The notes: a model not told the origin generated them from the sequence alone. Numbered from the stretch's first letter, positions 52,591 through 61,827 are shown. The stretch: 64,000 nucleotides of DNA from DASPPM01 sp052143835 (GCA_052143835.1 JBKQRV010000005.1:3537-67536); one strand, 5' to 3'. Numbers and translations: made by a program.

Positions 52591-53010
52591 GCAATATCCA
52601 TATCAGAAGTGGGTCGGTGAGCGCAAGCACGTTCGTGCGGTGTTTTGACGACATTATCTCTCTTTTATGTAACTAATTGATTTTACGATAATTATTTTGT
52701 ATGATGTTCCCAACGGCCTGAGCCGAAGATGCCATGTTATTTGTTCAACGTGGGCACTTGCATCGCGACTCGGTGTTTTTCAAGGCATTGCTACGCACGG
52801 AAGGGACTAGCGACCAGGTTTTAACCCGGTCGACAGTGCTTGGCCCCGGTCCGACTTTCCCCTTGCGGATGAAAACGAAAGCTGCCGGTCGTCGGGCGCG
52901 CTTCGCCACGCCCTGCCGCGCTTAGGATGTGAGCGCTTTGGCTTCGGAGTCTTCCTCGGCTCTATCAGCCGTTCGATTGGTTAAGCGCTTGCCCGCGCCT
53001 TGCAGGTCCG
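52591..53010. other. Non-coding, AT-rich junction before the pot-like operon
   Basis: These 420 bases hold no convincing gene. An AT-rich block at about 52650-52710 is probably the promoter of the 52102-52590 gene. A GC hairpin CGACC-A-GGTT/AACC-C-GGTCG lies at 52811-52832 without a T-run. A 63-codon frame at 52734-52925 has basic low-information sequence and was not accepted. The end of the hyu-pot operon transcript must lie here. Confidence 0.4.
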
Positions 53011-54099
53011 TTATCCAGCCTCGTCGCTCTCCAGGGAAAAGCAGGCTTGCTGCAGGATTTCGACCTGAACGGCCATTCCCTGCTCGATCCCGGATGCGCC
53101 CTCCTCGCCGGTATTGGGCTGCGTTGCCTCGAGGAGTGTTCCATCCGGAAGAGCCACTTTGTAGGTAAGCGACGAGCCCAAGTAGAAGACAGAGTCGACT
53201 ACACCGCCGCATCGGCCAATGCCCTCAACAGCCGGGCCACGCCGCAGGCGGACGCGTTCGGGACGGATCAGCAAAGTGATGCTCTCGCCTGTGCGAGCTT
53301 TCTCGACAGAAATTTCCAACGTCAATGTGCCGGCCTGCACCTGCGCAAGTCCGTTCGCGATGGCGGTGACCTTGCCGTGCAGCAGATTGGAGCGTCCCAT
53401 GAACTCCGCGACGAAGCGGCTACGCGGCTGCTCGTAGATATCTCTTGGCCAGCCGATCTGTTCCAGCCTGCCCCGGTTCATGATGGCGATGCGATCGGAC
53501 AGCAGCATTGCCTCGGCTTGGTCATGGGTCACGAAAAGGGTGGTCAACTTCAGTTTTTTCTGCAGCGTCTTGAGCTCCTGCTGAAGATGCTCGCGAAGCT
53601 GCGGATCGAGCGCGCCGAAAGGCTCGTCGAGCAGAAGCAGCTGCGGTCGGATCACCAGGGCCCGGGCAAGCGCAACCCTCTGCTGCTGCCCGCCGGACAG
53701 CTGACGCGGATAGCTCTCGGCGAGCCCGGCAAGGCGAACCAGATCCAGCGCATCGCCAACGCGGCGGCGGCGCTCCTCCCCGGCAACGCCTCGCATTCTC
53801 AAGCCGAAAGCGACATTGTCCGCTACGCTCATATGGGGAAAGAGGGCGAAGCTCTGAAACACGAGACCAATCTCTCGCCGGTGTGGCGGAAGGCTCTCGA
53901 TGTGCTTTCCATTCATCGCGATCCGCCCCTCGGACGGCCGAAGAAAGCCGGCTATGAGACGCAAGGTCGTCGTCTTGCCGCAACCGCTCGGACCCAGGAG
54001 GGTTACAAATTCGCCTTTCGCAATCGCCAAGCTTATGCCGTCGACCGCAAGAACGGGACCGAACCGCTTTGCGACCCCCTCCAGAGAAACGGCGGTCAT
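53011..54099 (-). CDS. ABC transporter ATP-binding protein, PotA-type
   Basis: A 362-residue ATPase energising the importer. Walker A GPSGCGKTT, Q-loop VFQSFALFP, signature LSGGQQQRVALARAL, Walker B LLLLDEPFGALD, and H-loop FVTHDQAEAM, then a C-terminal TOBE domain (about 280-360). The ATG at 54099 overlaps the stop of the permease gene (ATGA). It is the last gene of the hyu-pot operon and the only ATPase of this type in the window. Confidence 0.95.
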   Translation of the reverse strand: MTAVSLEGVAKRFGPVLAVDGISLAIAKGEFVTLLGPSGCGKTTTLRLIAGFLRPSEGRIAMNGKHIESLPPHRREIGLVFQSFALFPHMSVADNVAFGLRMRGVAGEERRRRVGDALDLVRLAGLAESYPRQLSGGQQQRVALARALVIRPQLLLLDEPFGALDPQLREHLQQELKTLQKKLKLTTLFVTHDQAEAMLLSDRIAIMNRGRLEQIGWPRDIYEQPRSRFVAEFMGRSNLLHGKVTAIANGLAQVQAGTLTLEISVEKARTGESITLLIRPERVRLRRGPAVEGIGRCGGVVDSVFYLGSSLTYKVALPDGTLLEATQPNTGEEGASGIEQGMAVQVEILQQACFSLESDEAG

Positions 54100-54902
54100 C
54101 GCAACACCCGGCCGCCGCTCGCGACTTGGCCTCGGAACACGAGCACCGTGGTCAAGAGCGCCGTGATCATGATGGTGAGGCCGGATACCGACGCTATCGA
54201 CGGGTCGAGCTGGTAGGAGAGCGAGTTGAAGATCTGGATCGGCAAGGTCAGGTGATACGTGGCGAGAAAGTAGGTGATGATGAACTCGTCGAAAGACGTA
54301 ATGAAGGCGAAGATGCCGCCACCGACAAGACCCGGACGGATCATCGGCAATGTCACGTGCCAGACAGCTCGCCATGGTGACGCACCGAGGCTGCGGGCTG
54401 CCTCCTCGGCCGAACGATCGAAGCTCGCAAGACTCGCCCCCACGGTGATCACGGCATAGGGTATCGTGATCGTCAGATGAGCGAGCGCGAAGCCGAGGAA
54501 CCGGTCGGTCAGATCGAGCCAAAGAAAGACGCGGAGCAGGCCCAAGCCCAGCACCACGCCGGGAAGGATCATGGGCGAGATTAGAACGGTGTAGATCGCA
54601 CGGCGCCCCCTGAGCGGGCCTCGGTCGAGCGCCAGAGCCGCAGCGGTTCCAAACCCGAGCGAGAGCGGCGTCACGGTCACGGCGATCGCCAGGCTCAAGA
54701 GAATCGCCTGCTGCCACTCGTAGTCGCTGAAGATGTGCCGATACCAGCGCATGCCGTAACTCGCCGGCGGAAACGCCAAATAGGATTCGGCCGTGAACGA
54801 TTGCATAAGCAGGACGACCAGCGGCGCAACGAGAAAGATCAGCGCCAGCGCCGTCAGGAACGACACCAGCCGCCCGCGGCGATACTCGGCACGCTCCATC
54901 AT
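54096..54902 (-). CDS. ABC transporter permease, PotC-type
   Basis: A 268-residue inner-membrane permease with six hydrophobic segments and the EAA loop EEAARSLGASPWRAVWHVTLPMIRPG. It overlaps both neighbours by four bases, so it is made with them. Confidence 0.92.
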   Translation of the reverse strand: MMERAEYRRGRLVSFLTALALIFLVAPLVVLLMQSFTAESYLAFPPASYGMRWYRHIFSDYEWQQAILLSLAIAVTVTPLSLGFGTAAALALDRGPLRGRRAIYTVLISPMILPGVVLGLGLLRVFLWLDLTDRFLGFALAHLTITIPYAVITVGASLASFDRSAEEAARSLGASPWRAVWHVTLPMIRPGLVGGGIFAFITSFDEFIITYFLATYHLTLPIQIFNSLSYQLDPSIASVSGLTIMITALLTTVLVFRGQVASGGRVLR

Positions 54903-55789
54903 GACGGGACGCGCCCTCGCCGGCCGAGCGCATTAAGGGCGGATGCCGCCGCGCCTATGACGAAGAGCAGCACGACGGCAAGTGCCGACGCGTTCGCCCA
55001 ATTGAACTGGTTGTGCACCAGGTCCGTGATTACCATCGGCACCGTCACGACGAAGTTTCCGCCCATGATCACCGGCGTGAGATAAATGCCCATGGCAAGT
55101 ATGAATACGATGGTCGAGCCAGCGATGATCCCGGGCAGGCTAAGCGGCAACGTGACTTGGAGGAAGGCGCGCCAAGCCGGGGCGCCGAGACTCATGGCGC
55201 TCTCCTCGATGCTCGGCTCTATCGCGTTTAGCGAAGCGAAGATCGGCAGGACCATGAATGAAAGGTAGACATGGACGACGGCGACCACCACGCCAAGATC
55301 GTTATACATGAGCCGGAGAGGTGCTGTGACGAGCCCCAGATCGAGCAGCGCCCGGTTGAGCAGACCCGTGCGCCCAAGGATCAGTAGCCAAGCGACATTC
55401 CGCACGATCACGCTGGTGAGGAGCGGCGACACGATCAAGACCAGCAGCACGAGTCTCGCGCGGGGCCCCGCGCGGCGCATGGCGATGGCGACCGGATAGC
55501 CCACGATCAGGCACGCAATGGTGATCACGACCGCAAGCCGGACCGAATGCGCAAAGACCCCGAGCGTCACGCCATCCTGGAAGATCGCCCGATAATTGTC
55601 CAGCGAGAGGCCAAGCGTCGTGACGCCTGCGCGATAGGATGCGAAGCTGAAGACGATCACGATCGCGAGCGGTATCAGGAAGGTGACGACGTACAGCGTC
55701 GCGCTCGGCAGCAGCAGCCACAGCACCGACCGCGACCCTTCGCCACGATCGATCGCGTCGTCACGTCGTTCAGCTTTGCTTCCAGGCAT
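54899..55789 (-). CDS. ABC transporter permease, PotB-type
   Basis: A 296-residue inner-membrane permease with six hydrophobic segments, first LLLPSATLYVVTFLIPLAIV. EAA loop: EESAMSLGAPAWRAFLQVTLPLSLPG. It overlaps the substrate-binding gene by 20 bases, so translation is likely coupled. Confidence 0.92.
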   Translation of the reverse strand: MPGSKAERRDDAIDRGEGSRSVLWLLLPSATLYVVTFLIPLAIVIVFSFASYRAGVTTLGLSLDNYRAIFQDGVTLGVFAHSVRLAVVITIACLIVGYPVAIAMRRAGPRARLVLLVLIVSPLLTSVIVRNVAWLLILGRTGLLNRALLDLGLVTAPLRLMYNDLGVVVAVVHVYLSFMVLPIFASLNAIEPSIEESAMSLGAPAWRAFLQVTLPLSLPGIIAGSTIVFILAMGIYLTPVIMGGNFVVTVPMVITDLVHNQFNWANASALAVVLLFVIGAAASALNALGRRGRVPS

Positions 55790-56831
55790 CCCAGCGCTGC
55801 CGCCACTCGGCGAGATGGTCGACGATCGCGGCGAAGTCCTCGGTCACCGCCTGTTTCAGAACCTCCGGGCTCGACACGACAACCCTTTTCGCGAGCTCGG
55901 GCGGGTACTTCACCAGCTTATTTGGCGAAGCGTAGTAGAGTTTTTCGGCGAGCTCACGCTGCGGCGCCTCGTTGCAGATGAAATTGATCCATTCTTTGGC
56001 GAGGCCTGGATTGCGCGCGCCCTTCGGGATGCAATAGGGGTCGTAACGCACGAAGAAGCCCTCCTTCGGTACCACGAAGTCGAGGGGGACGCCCTGATCC
56101 TTGAGCGTGAAGACGCGGCCGTTCCACAGCGGCGTCATCCAGACTTCCCCGGTGCGCAGAAGCTGCTCCGCTTGGGCGCCGGTCGTCCACAGCGTGAGGA
56201 GGTTCGGCTTGAGATCGCCAAGGTGCTTGAAGGTCGCGTCATCAACGGGCGTTGGCTTGCCGGTAAAGGTCAGATTGACCATCTGCAAGGCCTGCTCGAA
56301 CAGCGCCTCGTTCAGGGCAACCTTGCTCTTATAAGCCGGATTCCACAGATCACGCCAGCTCGTCGGCGGCGTCTTGATCTTCTCCGTGTTGTAAGCGAGC
56401 CCATAGCACCAAATGATCAGGCCCGGTCCGTTGTCCGTGATGAACTGCGGATAGAGATTCGCATATTCCGACATTTCACCGCGGTCGATCGTCTGCAGCA
56501 TGTTGTTGCGCGTCGCGAACACGTGGTCGGTCAGTTGCATCGGGATGACGTCGGCGTCGGGCCTGCCCGCGTCTATTTCAGCCTTGATCTTGGCCATGGG
56601 CGGAGAGCTGCCCGTCATGGTGATGGTATCGATGGTGACGCCATTCTTCTTGGCGAATGGCGCGATCCAGAGGTCCTTGACGGCCTGGCCGAGTACGCCG
56701 TCGAAATTGTAGACGACAAGTCGCTTGTCCTCGGCGGCGCCTGCACGTTTGATGAAAGGCAGCGCCAAGGCAGCCGTTGCGGCGCTCGCTGATACGAGGA
56801 CCCTGCGGCGAGTGACACCTGCTCGATCCAT
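55770..56831 (-). CDS. ABC transporter substrate-binding protein, PotD-type
   Basis: A 353-residue periplasmic binding protein. The start at 56831 has GGAGG five bases upstream. The N-terminus has a Tat-like signal (TRRRVLVSASAATAALALPF, cleavage after AGA). The mature start KRLVVYNFDGVLGQAVKDLWIAPF resembles spermidine/putrescine and related binders. Since the operon encodes hydantoinase-type hydrolases, the ligand may be a cyclic amide or an N-carbamoyl/amino-acid derivative; this is inference. Confidence 0.92.
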   Translation of the reverse strand: MDRAGVTRRRVLVSASAATAALALPFIKRAGAAEDKRLVVYNFDGVLGQAVKDLWIAPFAKKNGVTIDTITMTGSSPPMAKIKAEIDAGRPDADVIPMQLTDHVFATRNNMLQTIDRGEMSEYANLYPQFITDNGPGLIIWCYGLAYNTEKIKTPPTSWRDLWNPAYKSKVALNEALFEQALQMVNLTFTGKPTPVDDATFKHLGDLKPNLLTLWTTGAQAEQLLRTGEVWMTPLWNGRVFTLKDQGVPLDFVVPKEGFFVRYDPYCIPKGARNPGLAKEWINFICNEAPQRELAEKLYYASPNKLVKYPPELAKRVVVSSPEVLKQAVTEDFAAIVDHLAEWRQRWDAWKQS

Positions 56832-56872
56832 GTCTTCCTCCCTTGTTTCGTTTTTGCTTTCCGCTCGTCGTA

Positions 56873-58489
56873 TCATCTAACGCTCCCCCAGCCGCCGCCA
56901 CCCGGCGTTTCAACCACGACAACCTCCTGGTCGTTAAGCGTCAGTGTCACCTTTCCCGGCTGTGGATGACGGGTTCCGCTCTTGTCGAGCACGTAGTTTC
57001 TACCTGGAAGTCCGTCGCTACCACCCCCCAGCCCATACGGCGCCAAACGCCTGCGATCAGATTGGAGCGAGACCCGCGCCTCATGTCCAAGTATTCGTAT
57101 GGCCCGGACAATGCCATGGCCGCCGCGATGGCGCCCGGCGCCGCCGGAGCCTTCACGGAGCTCGTAGCGCTCAATCCTGAGCGGGTATGTGACCTCGAGC
57201 GCCTCGATCGGTGTGTTCATCGTATTCGTCATGTTGCACTGGATACCGTCTTGACCGGGCCCCATGGGGCGGCCGCCTTGCCCGCCGCCGATCGTCTCGA
57301 CATAGGTATACGGACGACCGTTGCGCGGATCTCGCCCGCCGATGCCGATGAGGTTCATCGTCCCTTGGCTCGCGGCCGGCACCCGCTCGGGCGCAAGAGA
57401 AGCGAATGCCCGGAGCACCACGTCGACGACGCGTTGGGTCGTCTCGGTATTGCCCGCACAGACCGCCGCAGGCGGCCGAGCGTTCAGCACGCTGCCCTCG
57501 GGAATACGGATATCGAGAGCCCGGAAGGTGCCCGCATTCACCGGGATGCTCGGATCAGTGAGAATCTTGACCGCAAAGAAAACCGCGGAGTGGGTCATCG
57601 GCGCGACGGCGTTGATGTTGCCGGCGCACTGCGGTGCCGAGCCGGCAAAGTCGAGCACCATGCCGTCTCGGTCGAGCGTGACGGCAACCTTGATCGGCAC
57701 GGGCTCCTCCGAGGTGCCGTCGTCATCGAGCGCATCTTCGGCGCGATAGGTACCCCTGGGAAGGTCGGCGAGCCGCTTGCGCATGCGGCGCTCGGCATAG
57801 TCAAGAATCTCGGCAAATCCCCGAGTGAGCGACGCCGCTCCGTAGACCTGCGCGAGTTCCTTGAGGCGACGCTCGCCCACGCGCAAGGCGGCGACCTGGG
57901 CGTTGAGGTCCCCGCGTCGCTCCTCGGCCGTCCGAACATTTGCGAGGATGAGCCGCAACACGTCTTCGACGAGCACGCCTCGGCGGTAAAGCTTGATCGC
58001 GGGAATAACAAGGCCTTCCTGATACACCTCGCGGGAATTCCCCGGCATCGAGCCAGGTTCCATGCCGCCCACATCGGCGTGATGAGCGCGGGTGGCCACA
58101 TAGCCTATCAAGCGTTCCCCGAGATGGACGGGTGCGATCAGCGTCACGTCGGGAAGGTGCGCGCCGCCAATGAAGGGATCGTTGACAATGATGATGTCCG
58201 CCGGCTCAAGGACATCGACGGTTTTCATCGTGACTCCGATGGCACTCAGCATCGAGCCGAGATGCACAGGCACATGTTCGGCCTGGGCCACGAGGCGAGC
58301 ATCGGCGTCGAACACGGCGCAGGACGCGTCCATCCGTTCCTTGATGTTGGGCGAGAACGCGGTGAGCCGCAACACCGCGCCCATCTCGTCGGCAGTGGCT
58401 TCGAGCGCATTGCGCAATACCTCGAGCGTGACAGCATCGATCTCGTCGTTGTGCACGGGAGGCGCTGCACGAGCCGAGGTCTCATTCAT
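56873..58489 (-). CDS. hyuB: Hydantoinase B/oxoprolinase family protein
   Basis: Beta subunit of an ATP-dependent cyclic amidase (N-methylhydantoinase or 5-oxoprolinase type). 538 residues from ATG 58489. Family marks: DAVTLEVLRNALEATADEMG, NDPFIGGAHLPDVTLIAPV, HHADVGGMEPGSMPG, VCAGNTETTQRVVD and the C-terminal GGGGWG. It overlaps hyuA by eight bases; the binding protein gene starts 41 bases after it. Confidence 0.93.
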   Translation of the reverse strand: MNETSARAAPPVHNDEIDAVTLEVLRNALEATADEMGAVLRLTAFSPNIKERMDASCAVFDADARLVAQAEHVPVHLGSMLSAIGVTMKTVDVLEPADIIIVNDPFIGGAHLPDVTLIAPVHLGERLIGYVATRAHHADVGGMEPGSMPGNSREVYQEGLVIPAIKLYRRGVLVEDVLRLILANVRTAEERRGDLNAQVAALRVGERRLKELAQVYGAASLTRGFAEILDYAERRMRKRLADLPRGTYRAEDALDDDGTSEEPVPIKVAVTLDRDGMVLDFAGSAPQCAGNINAVAPMTHSAVFFAVKILTDPSIPVNAGTFRALDIRIPEGSVLNARPPAAVCAGNTETTQRVVDVVLRAFASLAPERVPAASQGTMNLIGIGGRDPRNGRPYTYVETIGGGQGGRPMGPGQDGIQCNMTNTMNTPIEALEVTYPLRIERYELREGSGGAGRHRGGHGIVRAIRILGHEARVSLQSDRRRLAPYGLGGGSDGLPGRNYVLDKSGTRHPQPGKVTLTLNDQEVVVVETPGGGGWGSVR

Positions 58490-60587
58490 GGCCGACCTCG
58501 ACGATAATGCTGCCAACCGAATCAATGCGCGCTCGATCGCCCGGATACAGCACCGTTGTGGCCGAGATCTCCTCGATCACCGTGGGCCCGGCGAGCTCAT
58601 TGCCCGCCAAAAGCGCCTCGCGTCGCCAGACCGGGCACGCGAACCAGCTGCCAGCTTCCGTCGCCGCCCCTTCAAAGAAGATGCGGCGCTCGCCAACGCG
58701 CGCCGCATCGGGCGGCGAGGCGCAGCCGGATTGGGGGCGCGGCAAGTGCGGCGCGGTAATGAGACCGACCGCCACCACACGGAAATTGACCACTTCGATC
58801 GGCGCCCGCTCATCCGCATGGCCGAAGCGACGGCGATGCTCCGCGTGGAAGGCCGCGGGCATGCGCGCCCAAGACCCTCCATCAGGCGACGGGAGCGGCA
58901 CGGCCAGCTCGTAGCTCTGGCCAACGTAGCGCATCTCTACCGAGACCTCGACCCGCTGCCGTTGAGGTGGGATATCGTCGGCCGCGAGCAGGTTCCGCGC
59001 ACGAGCTTGCATGTGCGACAGGATGCCTTTGAGCCGCGCCGCATCGAAATCCTCGTGCCGCCCCAGGTGCGTCTCGATCAGATCGTGCCGCAGGTCCGAG
59101 ACCAACATACCCAGCGCACAGAGAATTCCAGGCGTAGGCGGAACCAGCAGACGCGGGATGCCAAGGCTCCGCGCCAGAGGAGAGCCGTGCATCGGTCCGG
59201 CGCCGCCGAAGGGTACAAGGGTAAGCTCACGCGGATCATGGCCGCGCTCGACCGAGACCACCCGGATCCCCCTGCTCATATTCGCGTGAGCTACCTTGAG
59301 GACCCCGGCCGCTGCGGAGATCACGTCGAGGCCGAGAGAATCCGCGACGCATTTGGCGACCGCCTGCCGCGCCGCCTCGACGTCGAGCGTGAGATCGCCG
59401 CCGAGCCGGGTTTCCGGTCCCAACCTGCCCAGCACCAGATTGGCATCGGTCACGGTCGGCTGCCTTCCACCGCGCCGGTAGCACGCCGGGCCGGGCACCG
59501 CCTCGGCACTCATCGGGCCGACGCGCAGCGCACCACCCTCGTCGATCCAGGCGATGGAGCCGCCGCCCGCGCCGATCGCATTTATGTCGATGACAGGCAC
59601 GCGCACCGGAATGCCCGCAAGGCTCGCCTGACTCGTCACCTCCGGCTTGCCGCGCAGCACCAAGCTGATGTCGGTGCTGGTGCCGCCCATATCCATGGTG
59701 ATGATGTCGCGGGCTCCGCAGAGTGCGGCTACATACGCACTAGCGACGACCCCGCCCGCGGGTCCGGAAAGCACCGTATGGACGGGCTTTTCCCGCGCCG
59801 ACTCGAGGCTCATCAACCCGCCCGAGCCCTCCATCACCATGATCGGTCGGCCTTTCGGCAGGGCCAAGCCCTCGGGCGCCGAAAGCAACTCGGTAAGCGA
59901 TCCGAGGTACCGCTCCATGATCGGCACCAGATACGCGTTGAGGACGGCTGTGCTCGCCCGCTCGTATTCGCGGTATTCGGCGAGGATATCGGTCGAGGCG
60001 CAGATCACCAATCCCGGCAAGGCGCGTGCGAGAATCTCCTTCGCCCGGCGCTCATGGCTTGGATTGCCATAAGCATGCAAGAAACATATGGCGGCGGCGC
60101 GCGCGCCGCTTGCGCCTATTGCCGCAGCGATCCTGCCGAGCTCCGACTCGTCGAGCGGCGCGACCTCGCGGCCATCGGCATCGATGCGACCGCCAACCGC
60201 ATAGCAATCTTCGCGAGAGACGAGCGGCGCGACCCGCGTTTTCGCGATGTCGTACAGGCTCGGCCGGTTCTGCCGACCGATCAGCAGAATGTCGCGAAAG
60301 CCCGCATTCGTGACAAAGGCGATGCGACCTCCCGTGCGCTGGATTACCGCATTCGTCGCGGTCGTCATGCCGTGGCCGACATACGCCACGTCCTCTCCGC
60401 TGCGGGACTGGAGTGCGAGGGCGCGCTTGAGACCCTCGACGGTGCCATGCGCGCGATTGTCGGGCGTGGTCAACACCTTCGCGACGGTCAACCGGCCGCT
60501 CGCCCCATCATAGGCAATATTATCCGTGAAGGTGCCGCCGACGTCGGAGGCAACCCGCACTTCAGGAGCAATCACATCCGCTTCCAC
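58482..60587 (-). CDS. hyuA: Hydantoinase A/oxoprolinase family protein
   Basis: Alpha subunit with the actin-like ATPase fold: RVASDVGGTFTDNIAYD near the N-terminus and ITMDMGGTSTDISLV in the middle (the two phosphate loops). With HyuB it opens a lactam or hydantoin ring at ATP cost in characterised relatives. 701 residues from a GTG at 60587; a TTG at 60641 would add 18 residues but has a ribosome site too close. It is the first gene of the operon, next to the divergent GntR gene. Acetophenone or acetone carboxylase subunits belong to the same superfamily and cannot be excluded. Confidence 0.92.
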   Translation of the reverse strand: MEADVIAPEVRVASDVGGTFTDNIAYDGASGRLTVAKVLTTPDNRAHGTVEGLKRALALQSRSGEDVAYVGHGMTTATNAVIQRTGGRIAFVTNAGFRDILLIGRQNRPSLYDIAKTRVAPLVSREDCYAVGGRIDADGREVAPLDESELGRIAAAIGASGARAAAICFLHAYGNPSHERRAKEILARALPGLVICASTDILAEYREYERASTAVLNAYLVPIMERYLGSLTELLSAPEGLALPKGRPIMVMEGSGGLMSLESAREKPVHTVLSGPAGGVVASAYVAALCGARDIITMDMGGTSTDISLVLRGKPEVTSQASLAGIPVRVPVIDINAIGAGGGSIAWIDEGGALRVGPMSAEAVPGPACYRRGGRQPTVTDANLVLGRLGPETRLGGDLTLDVEAARQAVAKCVADSLGLDVISAAAGVLKVAHANMSRGIRVVSVERGHDPRELTLVPFGGAGPMHGSPLARSLGIPRLLVPPTPGILCALGMLVSDLRHDLIETHLGRHEDFDAARLKGILSHMQARARNLLAADDIPPQRQRVEVSVEMRYVGQSYELAVPLPSPDGGSWARMPAAFHAEHRRRFGHADERAPIEVVNFRVVAVGLITAPHLPRPQSGCASPPDAARVGERRIFFEGAATEAGSWFACPVWRREALLAGNELAGPTVIEEISATTVLYPGDRARIDSVGSIIVEVGHE

Positions 60588-60688
60588 GTTCCCGCAACCC
60601 GTCTCGAAACCAGAGGCATATCGGCCCGGATAAGTTGACAAGCTCCGTTATCTCGCCGCCGCCGTCGTCGCGTTTGCGATTCCATTTT

Positions 60689-60703
60689 TATACTTATTGT
60701 ATA
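60689..60703. promoter_or_regulatory. Candidate GntR/FCD operator in the divergent promoter
   Basis: Perfect inverted repeat TATAC-TTATT-GTATA, in the AT-rich gap between hyuA and the regulator gene, overlapping likely -10 elements (TATAAT-like TATAATA at 60702-60708). Its size and symmetry suit a winged-helix dimer, so it is the natural site for the adjacent regulator. Confidence 0.65.
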
Positions 60704-60757
60704 TAATAGCGTCAAGCGAATCCCCACGCCGTGCACCCTTCGCGAAGGACGATCGTG

Positions 60758-61639
60758 ATGGCAAGGACAAGGCGAAGCGCGCGCATCAAGGACGTTGAGC
60801 AATCGGCGCGGCCCACCGCAGCTGCCTTTGCTCGCCGCTTCGAAAGGGAGGCTGCCCTTCCCCGACCCGAAAAACCTGGAAAAGGACGGCCGCGAGGAAC
60901 GGGGGCGCAGCGGGTCTACGAACGCCTACGCGAGAAGATTCTCAAGCTCGAGCTGCTCCCGGGCACGGATCTCAACGAGGCTGCCCTCGAACAGGAGTTC
61001 GAGGTCTCTCGCACACCCGTCCGCGAGGCGCTCATCAAGTTGGCCTCCGAAGGCCTCATCTCGATTCTGCCGAACCGCGGCGCACAGGTCGCCTCGATCG
61101 ATATCGGCGATATCCCGCAGATCTTTGAGGCCTTGAGCCTCTGTCAGAGGGCGACCATGCGATGGTGCTCGCTCCGCCGACGCGACGAGGATCTCCACGG
61201 CATGCGGGAGATCAGCGAGGAATTCAGGCAGGCGGCCGGGCGGAACGATTTCGACCATATGAGCGACGCCAACAAACGGCTGCATATCGCAATCGCCCGC
61301 GCCTGCGGCAACAAGTTCATCGCCCAGACCTATGAAGCTCTTCTCGGCGCGACATTCCGGCTGGCGCGCACGGCATTCGCGGCAGGTCCGCTCGATCCGG
61401 GCGACCACAGGCGTTACTATTCGGAGGTCATCCGCGACCATCAAGAGATGCTGGCGGCAATCGCGCGGCAAGATCCGGAAGCCGCGGACCGGCTTGGACG
61501 GCAGCACGCCGAGCTGTTTCGCAGTCGGATTGCAAAATTCCTGGAGGCAAACCCGAGATTCGAGCTCGCGCTCAGGGAAACTCCGAAAAATCCTCGACGG
61601 GCCAATGCGACCGTGATTCATAGGACCGAGCGGATATGA
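60758..61639 (+). CDS. GntR-family regulator, FadR/FCD subfamily
   Basis: A 293-residue transcription factor. It has a basic N-terminal extension of about 50 residues, the winged helix (QRVYERLREKILKLELLPG, EFEVSRTPVREALIKLASEGLI), then an all-helical FCD ligand domain with the metal-binding Asp/His pattern (DANKRLHIAIARACGN and later HQEML and RQHAELF). The ATG at 60758 follows AAGGA at eight bases. It is divergent from hyuA and presumably represses the hyu-pot operon until a substrate-derived ligand binds. Confidence 0.93.
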   Translation: MARTRRSARIKDVEQSARPTAAAFARRFEREAALPRPEKPGKGRPRGTGAQRVYERLREKILKLELLPGTDLNEAALEQEFEVSRTPVREALIKLASEGLISILPNRGAQVASIDIGDIPQIFEALSLCQRATMRWCSLRRRDEDLHGMREISEEFRQAAGRNDFDHMSDANKRLHIAIARACGNKFIAQTYEALLGATFRLARTAFAAGPLDPGDHRRYYSEVIRDHQEMLAAIARQDPEAADRLGRQHAELFRSRIAKFLEANPRFELALRETPKNPRRANATVIHRTERI

Positions 61640-61675
61640 GCGGGAGAGGTTCGCTCGGTGAACAGGGAACGAGCA

Positions 61676-61689
61676 TTGATCTCGATCAG
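61676..61689. promoter_or_regulatory. FNR/FixK-like box, second copy
   Basis: TTGATCTCGATCAG, identical to 50310-50323, with the shared flank GCA before and T after. It lies about 140 bases upstream of gltX and beyond the end of the GntR gene. A direct role in gltX control is uncertain. Confidence 0.4.
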
Positions 61690-61764
61690 TGCGCTCGCGC
61701 GACAGCCCGGCCGGTCCGGCAAGCGATGAGCGTAGAGCGCGCCGCACCGACCGCCTCTTGCAGA

Positions 61765-61809
61765 CTCCCCGCGCGGGATATGCTACAGCACGGCTCCTGT
61801 TCCGACGCG
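61765..61809. repeat. Right copy of the gltX promoter-like segment
   Basis: Matches 49815-49859 at 32 of 45 positions. It contains TATGCT (61779-61784), a possible -10, and lies directly upstream of gltX. Confidence 0.5.
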
Positions 61810-61827
61810 TGAGGACTTGCTCATCCG

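Noticed and set aside
52734..52925. 63-codon frame in the gap before the pot-like operon
   Set aside because: No recognisable domain, no ribosome site, basic random-looking tail. It may be a gene remnant but I cannot support it.
49794..61827. Integrative element with integrase and attachment sites
   Set aside because: No integrase, transposase or tRNA-end direct repeats are visible; only short imperfect repeats at the ends were found.
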